Origin: Rubrivivax sp.
GTDB lineage: Bacteria > Pseudomonadota > Gammaproteobacteria > Burkholderiales > Burkholderiaceae_C
NCBI GenBank assembly: GCA_018780805.1
Contig: JADMJD010000018.1
Coordinates: 24,399-88,398, forward strand
DNA length: 64,000 nt
Direction of reading: 5' to 3'
Below are positions 15,504 through 25,199 of the stretch, in pieces. The position numbers and the translations under genes were made by a program. Within the stretch, counting starts at the first letter, position 1, and each line of letters opens with the position of its first letter. The notes beneath the pieces were generated by a model, which saw only the letters and a list, made by a program, of their open reading frames with translations, was not told where the DNA came from and did no database searches.

Positions 15504-17747
15504 ATGAGCCCAGCCGCCCCCGCGGTGAAGTCACCGAGCCGCCGTGAACAGGTGGCCGCCAACCTGCTGGACCAGGCCCTGGCGGCGTTGCGCAGCGGGA
15601 CCCTGGCCGCCTGGCTGGCGCAGCGGCCGCGTGGGGGCGAGCGCTGGTTGCGCCGGTTCAAGCCGCTGGTGCGCGGCGCGGCCGGTGACGGGTTGGACGG
15701 CCGCCGCGAAGCCACGGTGCACATCCTGCTCAGGTGGCTGATGCTGCAGCTGCGGCCCGATGCGCAGCCCACACTGGACGGCATCGACGAACACTGCTGG
15801 CTGCACCGCCCGGCCTGGCGGCCCGTGCTGGCTGTGTTGTGCCACCACGGGCTGCTGACCGTGCCCGACCACCCGGCGCGCTACCGGCGTCGGCCCGGCG
15901 AGCCGGCCCTGGACAACCTGTGCGGGCTGTGGGATCTGGCGCCGAGCACGGTCTACCGGGACCTGGAACGTGCGCAGCAGGCCATGGTGCAGGTGGCATT
16001 GGAATGGCCGCTGACCGTGCCACGCCGGCTCGCGCTGAGGCGTGTCGTGGCCGATGTGGTGCGGCCGGCCGCCGAGCGGCCGGAAGATTGGCATGCGCGC
16101 CAGGCCCGCCGCGCGAAGGACCGGCACGACGGGATCGCAGCGCTGTGGCACCTGCTGCAGGCCGGCGACATCGGTGGTTTCATCGAATGGCTGCGGGACC
16201 AGGCCCCGGCCCTGGCCCAAGAGCCCGAGGCCGATGCGCTGGTGGACCGCGTGGCCGCGCAGGCCCGCGCCCCCCGCTCGCAAGCACGTCTGTGGTTGGC
16301 GCGTGCCGTGCTGGCCCGCACGCGCAACCAGCCTGAGCGGGACCTGGCGGCGATCGAAACGGGGCTGCGGATCGCGCAGGCGGCGGGCGACGAGCCGATG
16401 TTGGGGGTGGCCTATGCGGCGCAGGGCAAGTACTTCGAAGCCCGTGATGCCGACCGAGCCTTCGCCTGTTACGAACGCGCTGCGGAGCTGCTCGGGGCCG
16501 ACGTGCCAGGGTTTGACGCAGATGCCTTGCATACGCTCATCCGGTTGGCCTGGCAGTACGCACTCCGGCAACACCCTCGTACCCGTGCCACGCTGGACAG
16601 GGTGGACAAACTGGCGGCCGGCATGCCGTTGGCGCCACGCGATCAGGCCTTGATTGGCGATGCTTGGGGCGAGTATTGGCGCCTGAGTGGAGACCATCGG
16701 AAAGCCGTCTCATTTCGGCAGAAGGCACTGCTTGGCTTTGAAGAGGCGGGAGATCGGCGGCAAGTCCTCGCGACTCTTCTCAACCTGATGCTCTCCTATG
16801 TACATGGCCATGACTGCGCGGCTGCCCTTGCACTGTCGGCTCGTTTCTTCGCTGAAGCTGAGCGCGGAGATGTAGAACCTGAAATGCTGGTCAATGCCCA
16901 TGGAAACGTCGGCATCGCCCACTACTTTCTCGGTGATCTCGAAAAAGCCATCGACCACAACTCGATGGCGATCGAACGGGCAGCAGAAGCCGACCTTCGC
17001 CTCCACATCAACCGCGCCCGCTACAACCTCGCCGAAGCCCTGTACCAGCGCTTCACCCAGCGCGGCCAGCCCCAGGACGAAGCGCGCGCTGACGCGCTGG
17101 TGGCCGAGCTGCTGCAGTCGCCGGTGGCCGAGGCCACGGAATCGCTGCATGAACTCGCCCGCAAGCTGAAGGGCGAGGTGCTGGCCCCGCCCGCGCCTCA
17201 GGTGCGCGATCACCTGCTCACCGAAGAAGCCGCCGCCCACTTCGAAGCCACTGCCCGCATCGAACGCGAGCGTGCTGTGCTGGCGGCGCCGGCCGACCCG
17301 GCGCTGCACCTGCAAGCCCACCTGGCCATTGCCGAGGCTTACCTGACCATGGCCGCCCGCGAGCGCGACCGCGCGTTGGGCCTGGCCCAACGCCACGGCC
17401 TAGAGACTGAGGCGGCACCGGCGCTGGCCGGCCTGCGGCGCGTGTTCGAGCGCGAACAGCCCCGCGAGCAGCAACTGGCCGCGTCCTGGCAGGCCCGCAC
17501 CGCCGACCTGCTGGACGACACCCGTCGCCTGGCCCTGGCGGCACGCCTGCTGCGTGACGGCGGGCTCTCCAAGGCCAGCTACGGCGAGGCGGCGGCCGTG
17601 TCGCCCGCCACCGCCTCCAAACACCTGGCCACGCTCACCGAACGCGGCCTGCTGGTGCAATCCGGCAAGGGGCCCAGTACCCGCTATCGGGCAGCAGAAC
17701 GCCTGCCGGATCGGCCCGAAGACCCCTCGGGTTCTCCCGGGCCTTAA
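15504..17747 (+). CDS. Large HTH-helical (TPR-like) repeat-winged-helix protein
   Basis: A 747-residue cytosolic protein. The N-terminal part ends in an HTH-like segment (LCGLWDLAPSTVYRDLERAQ, 139-158). A long alpha-helical region (about 200-650) looks like degenerate tetratricopeptide repeats, with segments such as AYAAQGKYFEARDADRAF and GIAHYFLGDLEKAIDHNS. The C-terminus (675-728) is a winged helix of the MarR/ArsR sort (YGEAAAVSPATASKHLATL, GLLVQSGKG). The ATG 15504 start is the first plausible one; the frame upstream runs antisense into the protease gene. It is divergent from the C11 peptidase and ends 48 bp before yajC. A ligand- or protein-sensing regulator of the neighbouring protease is inferred. 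Confidence 0.7.
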   Translation: MSPAAPAVKSPSRREQVAANLLDQALAALRSGTLAAWLAQRPRGGERWLRRFKPLVRGAAGDGLDGRREATVHILLRWLMLQLRPDAQPTLDGIDEHCWLHRPAWRPVLAVLCHHGLLTVPDHPARYRRRPGEPALDNLCGLWDLAPSTVYRDLERAQQAMVQVALEWPLTVPRRLALRRVVADVVRPAAERPEDWHARQARRAKDRHDGIAALWHLLQAGDIGGFIEWLRDQAPALAQEPEADALVDRVAAQARAPRSQARLWLARAVLARTRNQPERDLAAIETGLRIAQAAGDEPMLGVAYAAQGKYFEARDADRAFACYERAAELLGADVPGFDADALHTLIRLAWQYALRQHPRTRATLDRVDKLAAGMPLAPRDQALIGDAWGEYWRLSGDHRKAVSFRQKALLGFEEAGDRRQVLATLLNLMLSYVHGHDCAAALALSARFFAEAERGDVEPEMLVNAHGNVGIAHYFLGDLEKAIDHNSMAIERAAEADLRLHINRARYNLAEALYQRFTQRGQPQDEARADALVAELLQSPVAEATESLHELARKLKGEVLAPPAPQVRDHLLTEEAAAHFEATARIERERAVLAAPADPALHLQAHLAIAEAYLTMAARERDRALGLAQRHGLETEAAPALAGLRRVFEREQPREQQLAASWQARTADLLDDTRRLALAARLLRDGGLSKASYGEAAAVSPATASKHLATLTERGLLVQSGKGPSTRYRAAERLPDRPEDPSGSPGP

Positions 17748-17795
17748 AATTCGCGATTCGCCCGCAGATGCCGGGTTCGAACGAGGATCGCGCAC

Positions 17796-18122
17796 GTGTT
17801 CATTTCCCAAGCCTTCGCCCAGACCGCCCCCGCCGCTGCCAGCAGCACGGAGTCGTCCCTGCTCAGCCTGCTGCCGCTGGTGCTGATGTTCGTGGTGCTG
17901 TACTTCATCATGATCCGGCCCCAGATGAAGCGCCAGAAGGAACACAAGGCCATGATCGACGCGCTCGCCAAGGGCGACGAGGTCGTCATCGGCGGTGGTG
18001 TGATGGGCCGCGTGGCCAAGCTGGGCGATTCCATCGTCAACGTCGAGGTGGCCAACGGCGTGGAGCTGCAGGTGCAGCGCGCCGCCGTGGTCCAGGTCCT
18101 GCCCAAGGGCACGTTCAAGTAA
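17796..18122 (+). CDS. yajC: Preprotein translocase accessory subunit YajC
   Basis: A 108-residue single-pass inner-membrane protein of the SecDF-YajC holotranslocon. The hydrophobic helix LLPLVLMFVVLYFIMIRPQ is followed by KRQKEHKAMIDALAKGDEV and the VGGVMG-like loop typical of YajC. The start is GTG 17796. It is first in yajC-secD-secF. In most relatives tgt and queA precede yajC; here the helical-repeat/wHTH gene does. Confidence 0.95.
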   Translation: MFISQAFAQTAPAAASSTESSLLSLLPLVLMFVVLYFIMIRPQMKRQKEHKAMIDALAKGDEVVIGGGVMGRVAKLGDSIVNVEVANGVELQVQRAAVVQVLPKGTFK

Positions 18123-18167
18123 GCCCCGCGCCGGCCCCGCGGCCGGCTGCCCCTGCAGGAAGACCGC

Positions 18168-20084
18168 ATGAACCGCTACCCCTGGTGGAAGTACGCCATC
18201 CTCGTCGTCACGCTGCTGGTCGGTGTGCTGTACACCTTGCCGAACTTCTTCGGCGAGGCGCCTGCGGTGCAGGTCTCCAGCGGCAAGGTCACGCTGAAGG
18301 TGGGGCCGGATTTGGTGCCCCAGGTGCAGAAGATCCTGGCCGATGCCGGCATCGAGCCCGACTTTGTGCAGTTCGACGCCAACTCCGTGAAGGCACGGCT
18401 GCGTGACACCGACACGCAGGTCAAGGCCAAGGACGCGCTCAGCAAGGCGCTGAACCCCGACCCGGCCAACCCGTCGTACATCGTCGCGCTGAACCTGCTG
18501 TCGCGTTCACCCACCTGGCTGACCAGCATGCGCGCGCTGCCCATGTACCTGGGCCTGGACCTGCGCGGTGGTGTGCACTTCCTGATGCAGGTGGACATGA
18601 AGGCGGCGCTGGACAAACGCGCCGAATCGCTGGTGGGTGATGCCCGCGCGCTGCTGCGGGACAAGAACATCCGCCACGCCGGCCTGAGCCGCGATGGCCA
18701 GGCGCTGGAGCTGCGCTTCCGCGAGGCCGCCGTGCGCACCGCCGCGCGCAACGCCCTGAGCGATGCACTGCCGGACCTGGCCTGGGTCGAAGCCGGTGAA
18801 GGTGAAGACCTGCGCCTGACCGGCCGGCTGAAGCCCGAAGCGGCGCGCCTGGTGCAGGACCAGGCCGTCAAACAGAACATCACGACGCTGCACAACCGCG
18901 TCAACGAACTCGGCGTCGCCGAGCCGGTGATCCAGCAGCAGGGCCTGGACCGCGTGGTCGTGCAGCTGCCGGGTGTGCAGGACACGGCCAAGGCCAAGGA
19001 CATCATCGGCCGCACCGCGACGCTCGAGATCCGCATGGTCAACGAGAGCACCGAGGCCCGCGCCGCCGAGCGTGGCGAGGTGCCGGTGCCCTTCGGCAGC
19101 GAACGTTACGTGGAACGTGGCGGCGTGCCGCTGATCGTGATGCGCCAGGTCATCCTGACCGGCGAGAACCTCACCGACGCCCAGCCCGGTTTCGACAGCC
19201 AGACCCAGGAGCCCACGGTCAACCTGGTGCTGGACGCCAAGGGTGCGCGCATCTTCCGCGACATCACCCGCGACAACATCGGCAAGCGCATGGCCATCCT
19301 GCTCTTCGAGAAGGGCAAGGGCGAGGTCATCACCGCGCCGGTGATCCGCAGCGAGATCGGCGGCGGGCGTGTGCAGATCTCCGGCCGCATGACCACCACC
19401 GAAGCCGCCGACCAGGCGCTGCTGCTGCGCGCCGGCTCGCTGGCCGCGCCGATGGAGATCATCGAAGAGCGCACCGTCGGCCCCAGCCTGGGCGCCGACA
19501 ACATCGGCAAGGGTTTCAACAGCGTGATCTGGGGCTTTGCCGCGATCGCGGTGTTCATGTGCCTGTACTACATGCTGTTCGGCGTGTTCTCGTCGCTGGC
19601 GCTGGGCTTCAACCTGCTGCTGCTGGTGGCGGTGCTGTCCATGTTGCAGGCCACGTTGACGCTGCCCGGCATCGCGGCCATCGCGCTGACGCTGGGCATG
19701 GCCATCGACGCCAACGTGCTGATCAACGAACGTGTGCGCGAAGAGCTGCGCAACGGCGCGCCGCCTCAATCGGCCATCCACGCCGGTTACGAGCGTGCCT
19801 GGGCCACCATCCTGGACTCCAACGTCACCACGCTCATCGCCGGTGTGGCACTGCTGGCCTTCGGCTCCGGCCCGGTGCGGGGTTTTGCGGTGGTGCATTG
19901 CCTGGGCATCCTGACCTCGATGTTCTCGGCCGTGGTGTTTTCGCGCGGCCTGGTCAACCTCTGGTACGGCCGGCAGAAAAAGCTCAAAGGCGTCTCCATC
20001 GGCACCGTCTGGCGCCCGGGCGCACAGCCGGGGGATGCCCCTGGTGCGACGACGCCGGCCACGCAGAGCGCGGCCAAGACCTGA
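18168..20084 (+). CDS. secD: Protein translocase subunit SecD
   Basis: A 638-residue inner-membrane subunit that, with SecF, uses the proton gradient to drive late steps of protein export. TM1 is at the N-terminus and a large periplasmic P1 region follows (LGLDLRGGVHFLMQVDM). The C-terminal five-helix RND-type domain includes GMAIDANVLINERVREEL with the conserved Asp, and SNVTTLIAG. It begins 46 bp after yajC and ends 22 bp before secF. Length is normal for betaproteobacterial SecD. Confidence 0.97.
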   Translation: MNRYPWWKYAILVVTLLVGVLYTLPNFFGEAPAVQVSSGKVTLKVGPDLVPQVQKILADAGIEPDFVQFDANSVKARLRDTDTQVKAKDALSKALNPDPANPSYIVALNLLSRSPTWLTSMRALPMYLGLDLRGGVHFLMQVDMKAALDKRAESLVGDARALLRDKNIRHAGLSRDGQALELRFREAAVRTAARNALSDALPDLAWVEAGEGEDLRLTGRLKPEAARLVQDQAVKQNITTLHNRVNELGVAEPVIQQQGLDRVVVQLPGVQDTAKAKDIIGRTATLEIRMVNESTEARAAERGEVPVPFGSERYVERGGVPLIVMRQVILTGENLTDAQPGFDSQTQEPTVNLVLDAKGARIFRDITRDNIGKRMAILLFEKGKGEVITAPVIRSEIGGGRVQISGRMTTTEAADQALLLRAGSLAAPMEIIEERTVGPSLGADNIGKGFNSVIWGFAAIAVFMCLYYMLFGVFSSLALGFNLLLLVAVLSMLQATLTLPGIAAIALTLGMAIDANVLINERVREELRNGAPPQSAIHAGYERAWATILDSNVTTLIAGVALLAFGSGPVRGFAVVHCLGILTSMFSAVVFSRGLVNLWYGRQKKLKGVSIGTVWRPGAQPGDAPGATTPATQSAAKT

Positions 20085-20105
20085 TCCTGACGGAGAGACA
20101 AGACC

Positions 20106-21137
20106 ATGGAATTCTTCAGGATCCGCAAGGACATCCCGTTCATGCGCCACGCGCTGGTGCTGAACGCGATTTCGTTCATCACCTTCGCCGCAGCGGTCTT
20201 CTTCATCGTCACCCGCGGCCTGCACCTCTCGATCGAGTTCACCGGCGGCACGGTGGTCGAGGTGCAGTACACGCAGGCGGCCGACATCGACAAGACACGC
20301 GGCCTGGTCGAAGGCCTGGGCCTGGGCGAGGTGCAGGTGCAGAACTTCGGCACCTCGCGCGACGTGCTGATCCGCCTGCCGGTGCGCGAAGGCCAGAAAC
20401 AGCAGGACCTGGCCGCGCGTGTGTTCGATGTGCTGTGCAAGGCCGAACAAGGCACGGTGGCCACCAAGGCCTACACCACACCACAGGGCGAGGCCGTCAG
20501 CCGGCCGGCCTGTGATGCGGCGGGTGTCGAGCCGCTGCAGCTGATGCGCACCGAGGTCGTGGGCCCGTCGGTGGGTGCCGAGCTTTACGAAAACGGCGCC
20601 TATGCGCTGCTGGCCACCATCACCGGCATCATGATCTACTTGGCCTTCCGCTTCGAGTGGAAGTTCGCGGTGGCGGGCATCGTGGCCAACCTGCACGACG
20701 TGGTCATCATCCTGGGCTTCTTCGCCTTCTTCCAGTGGGAGTTTTCGCTGGCGGTGCTGGCGGCGGTGCTGGCGGTGCTGGGGTATTCGGTCAACGAATC
20801 GGTGGTCATCTTCGACCGCGTGCGCGAATCGTTCCGCAAGTACCGCAAGCTGAACACGCCGCAGGTGATCGACAACGCGATCACCAGCACCATCAGCCGC
20901 ACCATCATCACGCACGGCTCCACGCAGATCATGGTGCTGTCGATGTTGTTGTTCGGTGGGCCGACGCTGCACCACTTCGCCGTGGCCTTGACCATCGGCA
21001 TCCTGTTCGGCATTTATTCGTCGGTTTTTGTGGCCGCGGCCATCGCGATGTGGCTGGGCGTGAAACGCGAGGACCTGATCAAGTCCGGCCCCAAGGACCT
21101 GGACCCGAACGACCCGAACGCCGGGGCCGTGGTGTAG
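20106..21137 (+). CDS. secF: Protein translocase subunit SecF
   Basis: A 343-residue partner of SecD with six membrane helices. Features are the periplasmic SIEFTGGTVVEVQY segment, VLGYSVNESVVIFDRVRE with the conserved Asp, and TISRTIITHGSTQIMVLSMLLFGG. It is the last gene of yajC-secD-secF, with a GAGAGAC-type ribosome site upstream. The C-terminal tail is Asp/Asn/Pro-rich. Confidence 0.97.
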   Translation: MEFFRIRKDIPFMRHALVLNAISFITFAAAVFFIVTRGLHLSIEFTGGTVVEVQYTQAADIDKTRGLVEGLGLGEVQVQNFGTSRDVLIRLPVREGQKQQDLAARVFDVLCKAEQGTVATKAYTTPQGEAVSRPACDAAGVEPLQLMRTEVVGPSVGAELYENGAYALLATITGIMIYLAFRFEWKFAVAGIVANLHDVVIILGFFAFFQWEFSLAVLAAVLAVLGYSVNESVVIFDRVRESFRKYRKLNTPQVIDNAITSTISRTIITHGSTQIMVLSMLLFGGPTLHHFAVALTIGILFGIYSSVFVAAAIAMWLGVKREDLIKSGPKDLDPNDPNAGAVV

Positions 21138-21177
21138 AGTCAGTCATCCCCCACTCCCGAGTCACCGCGCAGCCTCC

Positions 21178-23595
21178 ATGGTCACCGGCGCCGCATTCCA
21201 GACATTGGCGGGTCAGGCCCGGCGGCTGTACACCGAGGAGCTGGTGAAAGGCCTGGCCGGCCTGGTGCAGGAAGCCTGCGAGACGGCCAAGCGCCTGCTG
21301 GACAAACCATCGGAACACGCCGTGATGATGCGCCGGCGCGACCTGGTGCAGCACATCATGAAGCTCGCCCCGGCCTGGCACCGCGGCATGGTGGGCGGCT
21401 TGCGCAACGCGCTGATGTACGGTGTGTCGGCCTCGCGCATCGGCGAGTTCCAGGCGCCGTCGGCCACGTCGGTGAACACCATGTCGCTGGTGGACGACGA
21501 CACCATCGAGCTGGAGATCATGACCTCGCGCCTGGCGCTGGCCATGATGGACCGTGCATCGTGGGAGTTCTCGGATCTGCGCTCGCGCATCGTGCACCTG
21601 GAGCAGCGTGGCGAGGTCGACCCGCACGATCTGCTGCGGGCCCATGTGCTGGCGCGCATCGTTGTGGACGCCTGGCGCGGTGCCGGCCTGACGCAGAACG
21701 ACTGGCGCGAGTTGCAGCCCACGCTGCACGAAGACTTTGCGCTGCTGGTCGAAGAGGCCTACCACGAGACCAACCGCTGGCTGATGGAGCGGCACGTGCT
21801 GCCCGATGTGGACCTGCGGCCCTTCATCCGCCGCAACCGCAACGCGCCGATGTCCAACACCGGCCTCACCGGCCTGGGCGGGCCGCTCAGCGGTGGCGGG
21901 GGTGGACACAGTGGGCACAGTGGGCACAGCGGGCATGGGGGCCACAGCAGCCCGACGCCCAGCCAGTTCGGCGATTCGCTGCACAGCGGCTACGGACCCT
22001 CGCCGTCCTACGGCCCACCGTCGAGCGCCACCTCCGGCGGTGCGCCGCGGGGTTATGTGGGCGACGAGACCCGCATGATGACGCGCGCCGGCCCGCTGCC
22101 GCGCAGCTCCGAACACGTCGAGGCGGTGCTGGGCCGGCTGAACCGCCTGGTGGGCCGCCATGTGCCCAACTTCCTGGCCTCGGGCAAACCGCGCGAAGTG
22201 TCGCCCGGCCTGGCGCGGGCCATCGACACCGCGCAGGTCGGCATCCGCCAGCGCCTGGCGCCCAACACGGCACAGGGCGCGGCCGACGTGCAGGTCACCA
22301 CACCGGTGATGCTGGACGAACTGCACCAGCGCCGGCAGAACCTCAAGCGCGCCGCCGCCACACCCGAAGAGCGCGCCACCATCGAAATCGTCGCGCTGCT
22401 GTTCCAGAGCATCCTCACCGAAGACCGCATCCCGGCCGCCATCCGCGTCTGGTTTGCGCGGCTGCAGATGCCGGTGCTGCGCGTGGCGGTGGGTGAACCC
22501 GACTTCTTTGCCACGGTGGACCACCCGGCGCGGCGCCTGATCGACCGCATGGGGGCCTGCGTCATGGGCTTCGACAGCGGCACCGGCACCAACGTGGGTG
22601 AGGCGCTGACCAAAGAGATCAAGCGCATCGTGCAGGTGGTCGAGGCCTACCCCGACACCGGCCGGCGGGTTTTCCAGACCGTATTGACCGAGTTCGAGAA
22701 GTTCCTGGAGCACTACTTCAAGAACCAGAACGAGGCCACGATCAAGGGTGTGTCGCTGGCGCAGCAGGTCGAGCAGCGCGAGACCATGGCGATCCAGTAC
22801 ACGATCGAGATGCGCCGCATGCTCAACGAGGTGCCGGTGCAGGACGGTGTGCGCCAGTTCCTGTTCCAGGTCTGGGCCGACGTGCTGGCCACCACCGGCG
22901 TGCGCAACGGCGCCCAGAGCGACCAGACCCGTGCGATGAAACGCGCCGCGGCCGACCTGATCTGGTCGGCCAGCGCCAAGGTCACACGCGAGGAGCGGGC
23001 CGAAGTCATCCGCCGGCTGCCGGCGCTGCTGAAGGCGCTGCGCGAAGGCATGGCCGTGGCCGGCCTGGACACCGCGCGCCAGGACGAACAGATCCGCCAG
23101 CTCAACGATTCGCTGGCCGCCGCCTTCACCGCCAAGGCCGCCGTCATCCCGCACGAACGCCTGCAGGAGATGATGGAGCGCCTGGAGACGCTGGAAGAAC
23201 TGTTGCCCGAGGCGGCCGACGTTGCCATCGACGAATCCATGGTGCTCGACCTGTCGGGCCACGAGAGCGCCGACCTGGAAGTGATCACCGAAGGTGGCTC
23301 GATGCCCACCCAGGCCATGATCGCCTGGGCCCGCGAGCTGCAGGTGGGCAGCTGGTACATGCTGGATTGCCGGGGCCGCAACGAAGCCGTGCAACTGGCC
23401 TGGCAGGGTTTGCGCAAGCAGCTCAGCCTGTTTGTCGGACCCAAGGGACGTTGTGTGCTGTTCCAGCAGCAGCGGCTGGCGGCGTTTCTGCAGGCCGGCT
23501 TGATCCTGCCGGCACAGGACGAAGCGCTGACAGTGCGCGCCACGCGCAGTGCACTGGCCAAACTGGATGTGGACGCCTCGGCCCTGGCGGGCTGA
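21178..23595 (+). CDS. DUF1631 family protein
   Basis: An 805-residue, mostly helical cytosolic protein of the DUF1631 family, common in Beta- and Gammaproteobacteria, function unknown. Recognisable blocks are MKLAPAWHRGMVGGLRNAL near the N-terminus, WARELQVGSWYMLDC near the C-terminus, and a final LKLAFV-like sensor segment (LSLFVGPKGRCVLFQQQRLA). A His/Gly/Ser/Pro-rich linker (about 240-290), with a 9-bp tandem repeat, joins the N- and C-terminal parts. It starts 40 bp after secF and is convergent with smg, with a hairpin between them. Confidence 0.82.
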   Translation: MVTGAAFQTLAGQARRLYTEELVKGLAGLVQEACETAKRLLDKPSEHAVMMRRRDLVQHIMKLAPAWHRGMVGGLRNALMYGVSASRIGEFQAPSATSVNTMSLVDDDTIELEIMTSRLALAMMDRASWEFSDLRSRIVHLEQRGEVDPHDLLRAHVLARIVVDAWRGAGLTQNDWRELQPTLHEDFALLVEEAYHETNRWLMERHVLPDVDLRPFIRRNRNAPMSNTGLTGLGGPLSGGGGGHSGHSGHSGHGGHSSPTPSQFGDSLHSGYGPSPSYGPPSSATSGGAPRGYVGDETRMMTRAGPLPRSSEHVEAVLGRLNRLVGRHVPNFLASGKPREVSPGLARAIDTAQVGIRQRLAPNTAQGAADVQVTTPVMLDELHQRRQNLKRAAATPEERATIEIVALLFQSILTEDRIPAAIRVWFARLQMPVLRVAVGEPDFFATVDHPARRLIDRMGACVMGFDSGTGTNVGEALTKEIKRIVQVVEAYPDTGRRVFQTVLTEFEKFLEHYFKNQNEATIKGVSLAQQVEQRETMAIQYTIEMRRMLNEVPVQDGVRQFLFQVWADVLATTGVRNGAQSDQTRAMKRAAADLIWSASAKVTREERAEVIRRLPALLKALREGMAVAGLDTARQDEQIRQLNDSLAAAFTAKAAVIPHERLQEMMERLETLEELLPEAADVAIDESMVLDLSGHESADLEVITEGGSMPTQAMIAWARELQVGSWYMLDCRGRNEAVQLAWQGLRKQLSLFVGPKGRCVLFQQQRLAAFLQAGLILPAQDEALTVRATRSALAKLDVDASALAG
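21904..21948 (+). repeat. 9-bp tandem repeat, His-rich linker of the DUF1631 protein
   Basis: Five imperfect 9-bp units (GG-C/A-CACAGT type) encode Gly-His-Ser repeats in the linker of the DUF1631 protein. Confidence 0.75.
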
Positions 23596-23602
23596 TGTCG
23601 AA

Positions 23603-23620
23603 TCAGCCCACCAGGGCTGA
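23603..23620. terminator. Candidate bidirectional terminator hairpin
   Basis: TCAGCCC-ACCA-GGGCTGA is a perfect 7-bp stem with a 4-nt loop, placed between the convergent DUF1631 and smg genes. There is no T-tract, so termination strength is uncertain. Confidence 0.5.
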
Positions 23621-23622
23621 GT

Positions 23623-24078
23623 TCAGTTGATCACCCGGTCTTCTGGTGCGACAAAAAGTTCGTCCAGGATCAGTGCGTCGGGCTCTTCGCCCAGGCTCCA
23701 GAACACCATCAAGACGATGATCTTGACGTCGTCCAGGTCCATCGGGCCGGCGCCGCCGACGGCCGTGGCCCGGTCGACCACCATCTCGCGCATCGCCGGC
23801 GGCAGCACACCCGCCGATTCCAGGAAGCGGATGAAGCCGATGGACTGATCGCCCAGCAACTCGCGTTCGGCGTCGGTGTAGACGCGGTGGCTGTCAGCCT
23901 GCTGGCTGGCCACGTTGGCCTCGGCACTGGTGGCCAGGCCGTCCAGCCAACGCAGCGCGTCCTGGATCTCGTCGCGCTCGAAACCGGCGGCTGAGAGCTT
24001 GCGCGACAGCTGCTTGTGGTCCGGACAGGCATCCGGCCGCCAGTAGTTTTCGTACAGGTACACAAGCACATCGAACAT
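23623..24078 (-). CDS. smg: Smg protein (DUF494)
   Basis: A 151-residue protein of the Smg/DUF494 family: MFDVLVYLYENYW at the N-terminus and IIVLMVFWSLGEEPDALILDEL at the C-terminus. It is conserved next to dprA in proteobacteria; function unsettled. It follows dprA on the same strand with a 7-bp gap, so it is co-transcribed. Confidence 0.93.
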   Translation of the reverse strand: MFDVLVYLYENYWRPDACPDHKQLSRKLSAAGFERDEIQDALRWLDGLATSAEANVASQQADSHRVYTDAERELLGDQSIGFIRFLESAGVLPPAMREMVVDRATAVGGAGPMDLDDVKIIVLMVFWSLGEEPDALILDELFVAPEDRVIN

Positions 24079-24085
24079 GAATTCA

Positions 24086-25183
24086 CTATACCCCAGCGCG
24101 TCGCTGGAACAGGCCGCCCGGCAGCCGGGCCACCTGGCCGTCCAGCTCCAGTTCCAGCAGGCGCACGTTCAGCTCGGCGGCCGACCAGCCGGTGCGCGCG
24201 CCCAGGGCGTCCAGCGTCACCGGGTCGTGCCCCAAGGCGGCGAGCAAGGGCTCTTCAGCGGGCGCCGCATCGGCCGTCGGCAATGCCAGTTTCTGCTGGC
24301 CGGGCGCCGGGCCTTGCAGTTCCTCCAGCACGTCCTGCGCGGTTTCCACCAGCTTGGCGCCCAGGCGGATCAGCGCGTGGCAGCCGCGCGATTGCGGTGC
24401 GTGGATGGACCCGGGAATGGCAAACACCTCGCGGCCTCCCTCCGATGCCAGCCGCGCGGTGATCAGCGAGCCCGATTGCAGCGCCGCTTCGACCACCAGC
24501 GTGCCGCGCGACAGACCGGCGATGATGCGGTTGCGCAGTGGGAAGTTCTGCGCCAGCGGTGGTGTGCCGGGCAGGTACTCCGACAGGATCAGCCCGCGCT
24601 CGCGCACCCGTTGCGCCAGGCTGCGGTGGCGCGCCGGGTAGACCTGGTCCGGCCCGGTGCCGACCACGGCCACGGTGCCACCGTTGCCCCCCAGCGCGCC
24701 TTCATGCGCTGCACCGTCGATGCCGGCGGCGAGGCCGGACACCACCGTCCAGCCGGCGTCGCTGAAGCTGCGCGCAAAGGCACGCGCGTTGTCCAGGCCC
24801 TGGGCCGTGGCGTGGCGGCTGCCGACAATGGCCAGCATCGGGCGCTGCAGCCAGGCGGGGTCGCCGTCGGCGAACAGCAGCAGCGGTGGGTCGGCGGTCT
24901 GCAGCAGCCCTTCCGGGAACGCCGGATCGCCCAGCGCCCACATGGCGCGCTGCGGGCCACCGGCCAGCCAGGCCTGGGTGGCGGCCAGGCGGCTGTCGAA
25001 TCCGGCGGGTGGTGCATCCAGCGCGGCGGCTGCGGGCCCGGCGATGCGCTGCCGCAGCGCCGGCTCGGCATGCAGCACCTGCACCGGCCCACCGCAGGCG
25101 GCCAGCAGGCGCCGCACGCCGCCGCGGCCCAGGCCGTCGGCCAGCAGCAGGCGCAGCCAGGCGTCGAGTTCTGCGGGGTCCAC
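24086..25183 (-). CDS. dprA: DNA-processing protein DprA
   Basis: A 365-residue protein that loads RecA on incoming single-stranded DNA during natural transformation. The Rossmann core shows VGSRHATAQGLDNARAFA, SGLAAGIDGAAHEGAL and the GTGPDQVYPARH segment; FAIPGSIHAPQSRGCHALI matches the DprA signature. A C-terminal winged-helix domain (about 300-360) is present. The GTG start (25183) lies 16 bp after the LysM gene stop. Gene order lysM-dprA-smg opposite def is a Burkholderiales arrangement. Confidence 0.95.
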   Translation of the reverse strand: MDPAELDAWLRLLLADGLGRGGVRRLLAACGGPVQVLHAEPALRQRIAGPAAAALDAPPAGFDSRLAATQAWLAGGPQRAMWALGDPAFPEGLLQTADPPLLLFADGDPAWLQRPMLAIVGSRHATAQGLDNARAFARSFSDAGWTVVSGLAAGIDGAAHEGALGGNGGTVAVVGTGPDQVYPARHRSLAQRVRERGLILSEYLPGTPPLAQNFPLRNRIIAGLSRGTLVVEAALQSGSLITARLASEGGREVFAIPGSIHAPQSRGCHALIRLGAKLVETAQDVLEELQGPAPGQQKLALPTADAAPAEEPLLAALGHDPVTLDALGARTGWSAAELNVRLLELELDGQVARLPGGLFQRRAGV

Positions 25184-25199
25184 GCCGGGCCCCGACAGA

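Noticed and set aside
18507-20975. 822-codon open frame opposite secD-secF
   Set aside because: Same reason; it spans two genes and the intergenic gap on the other strand, with composition typical of a high-GC shadow.
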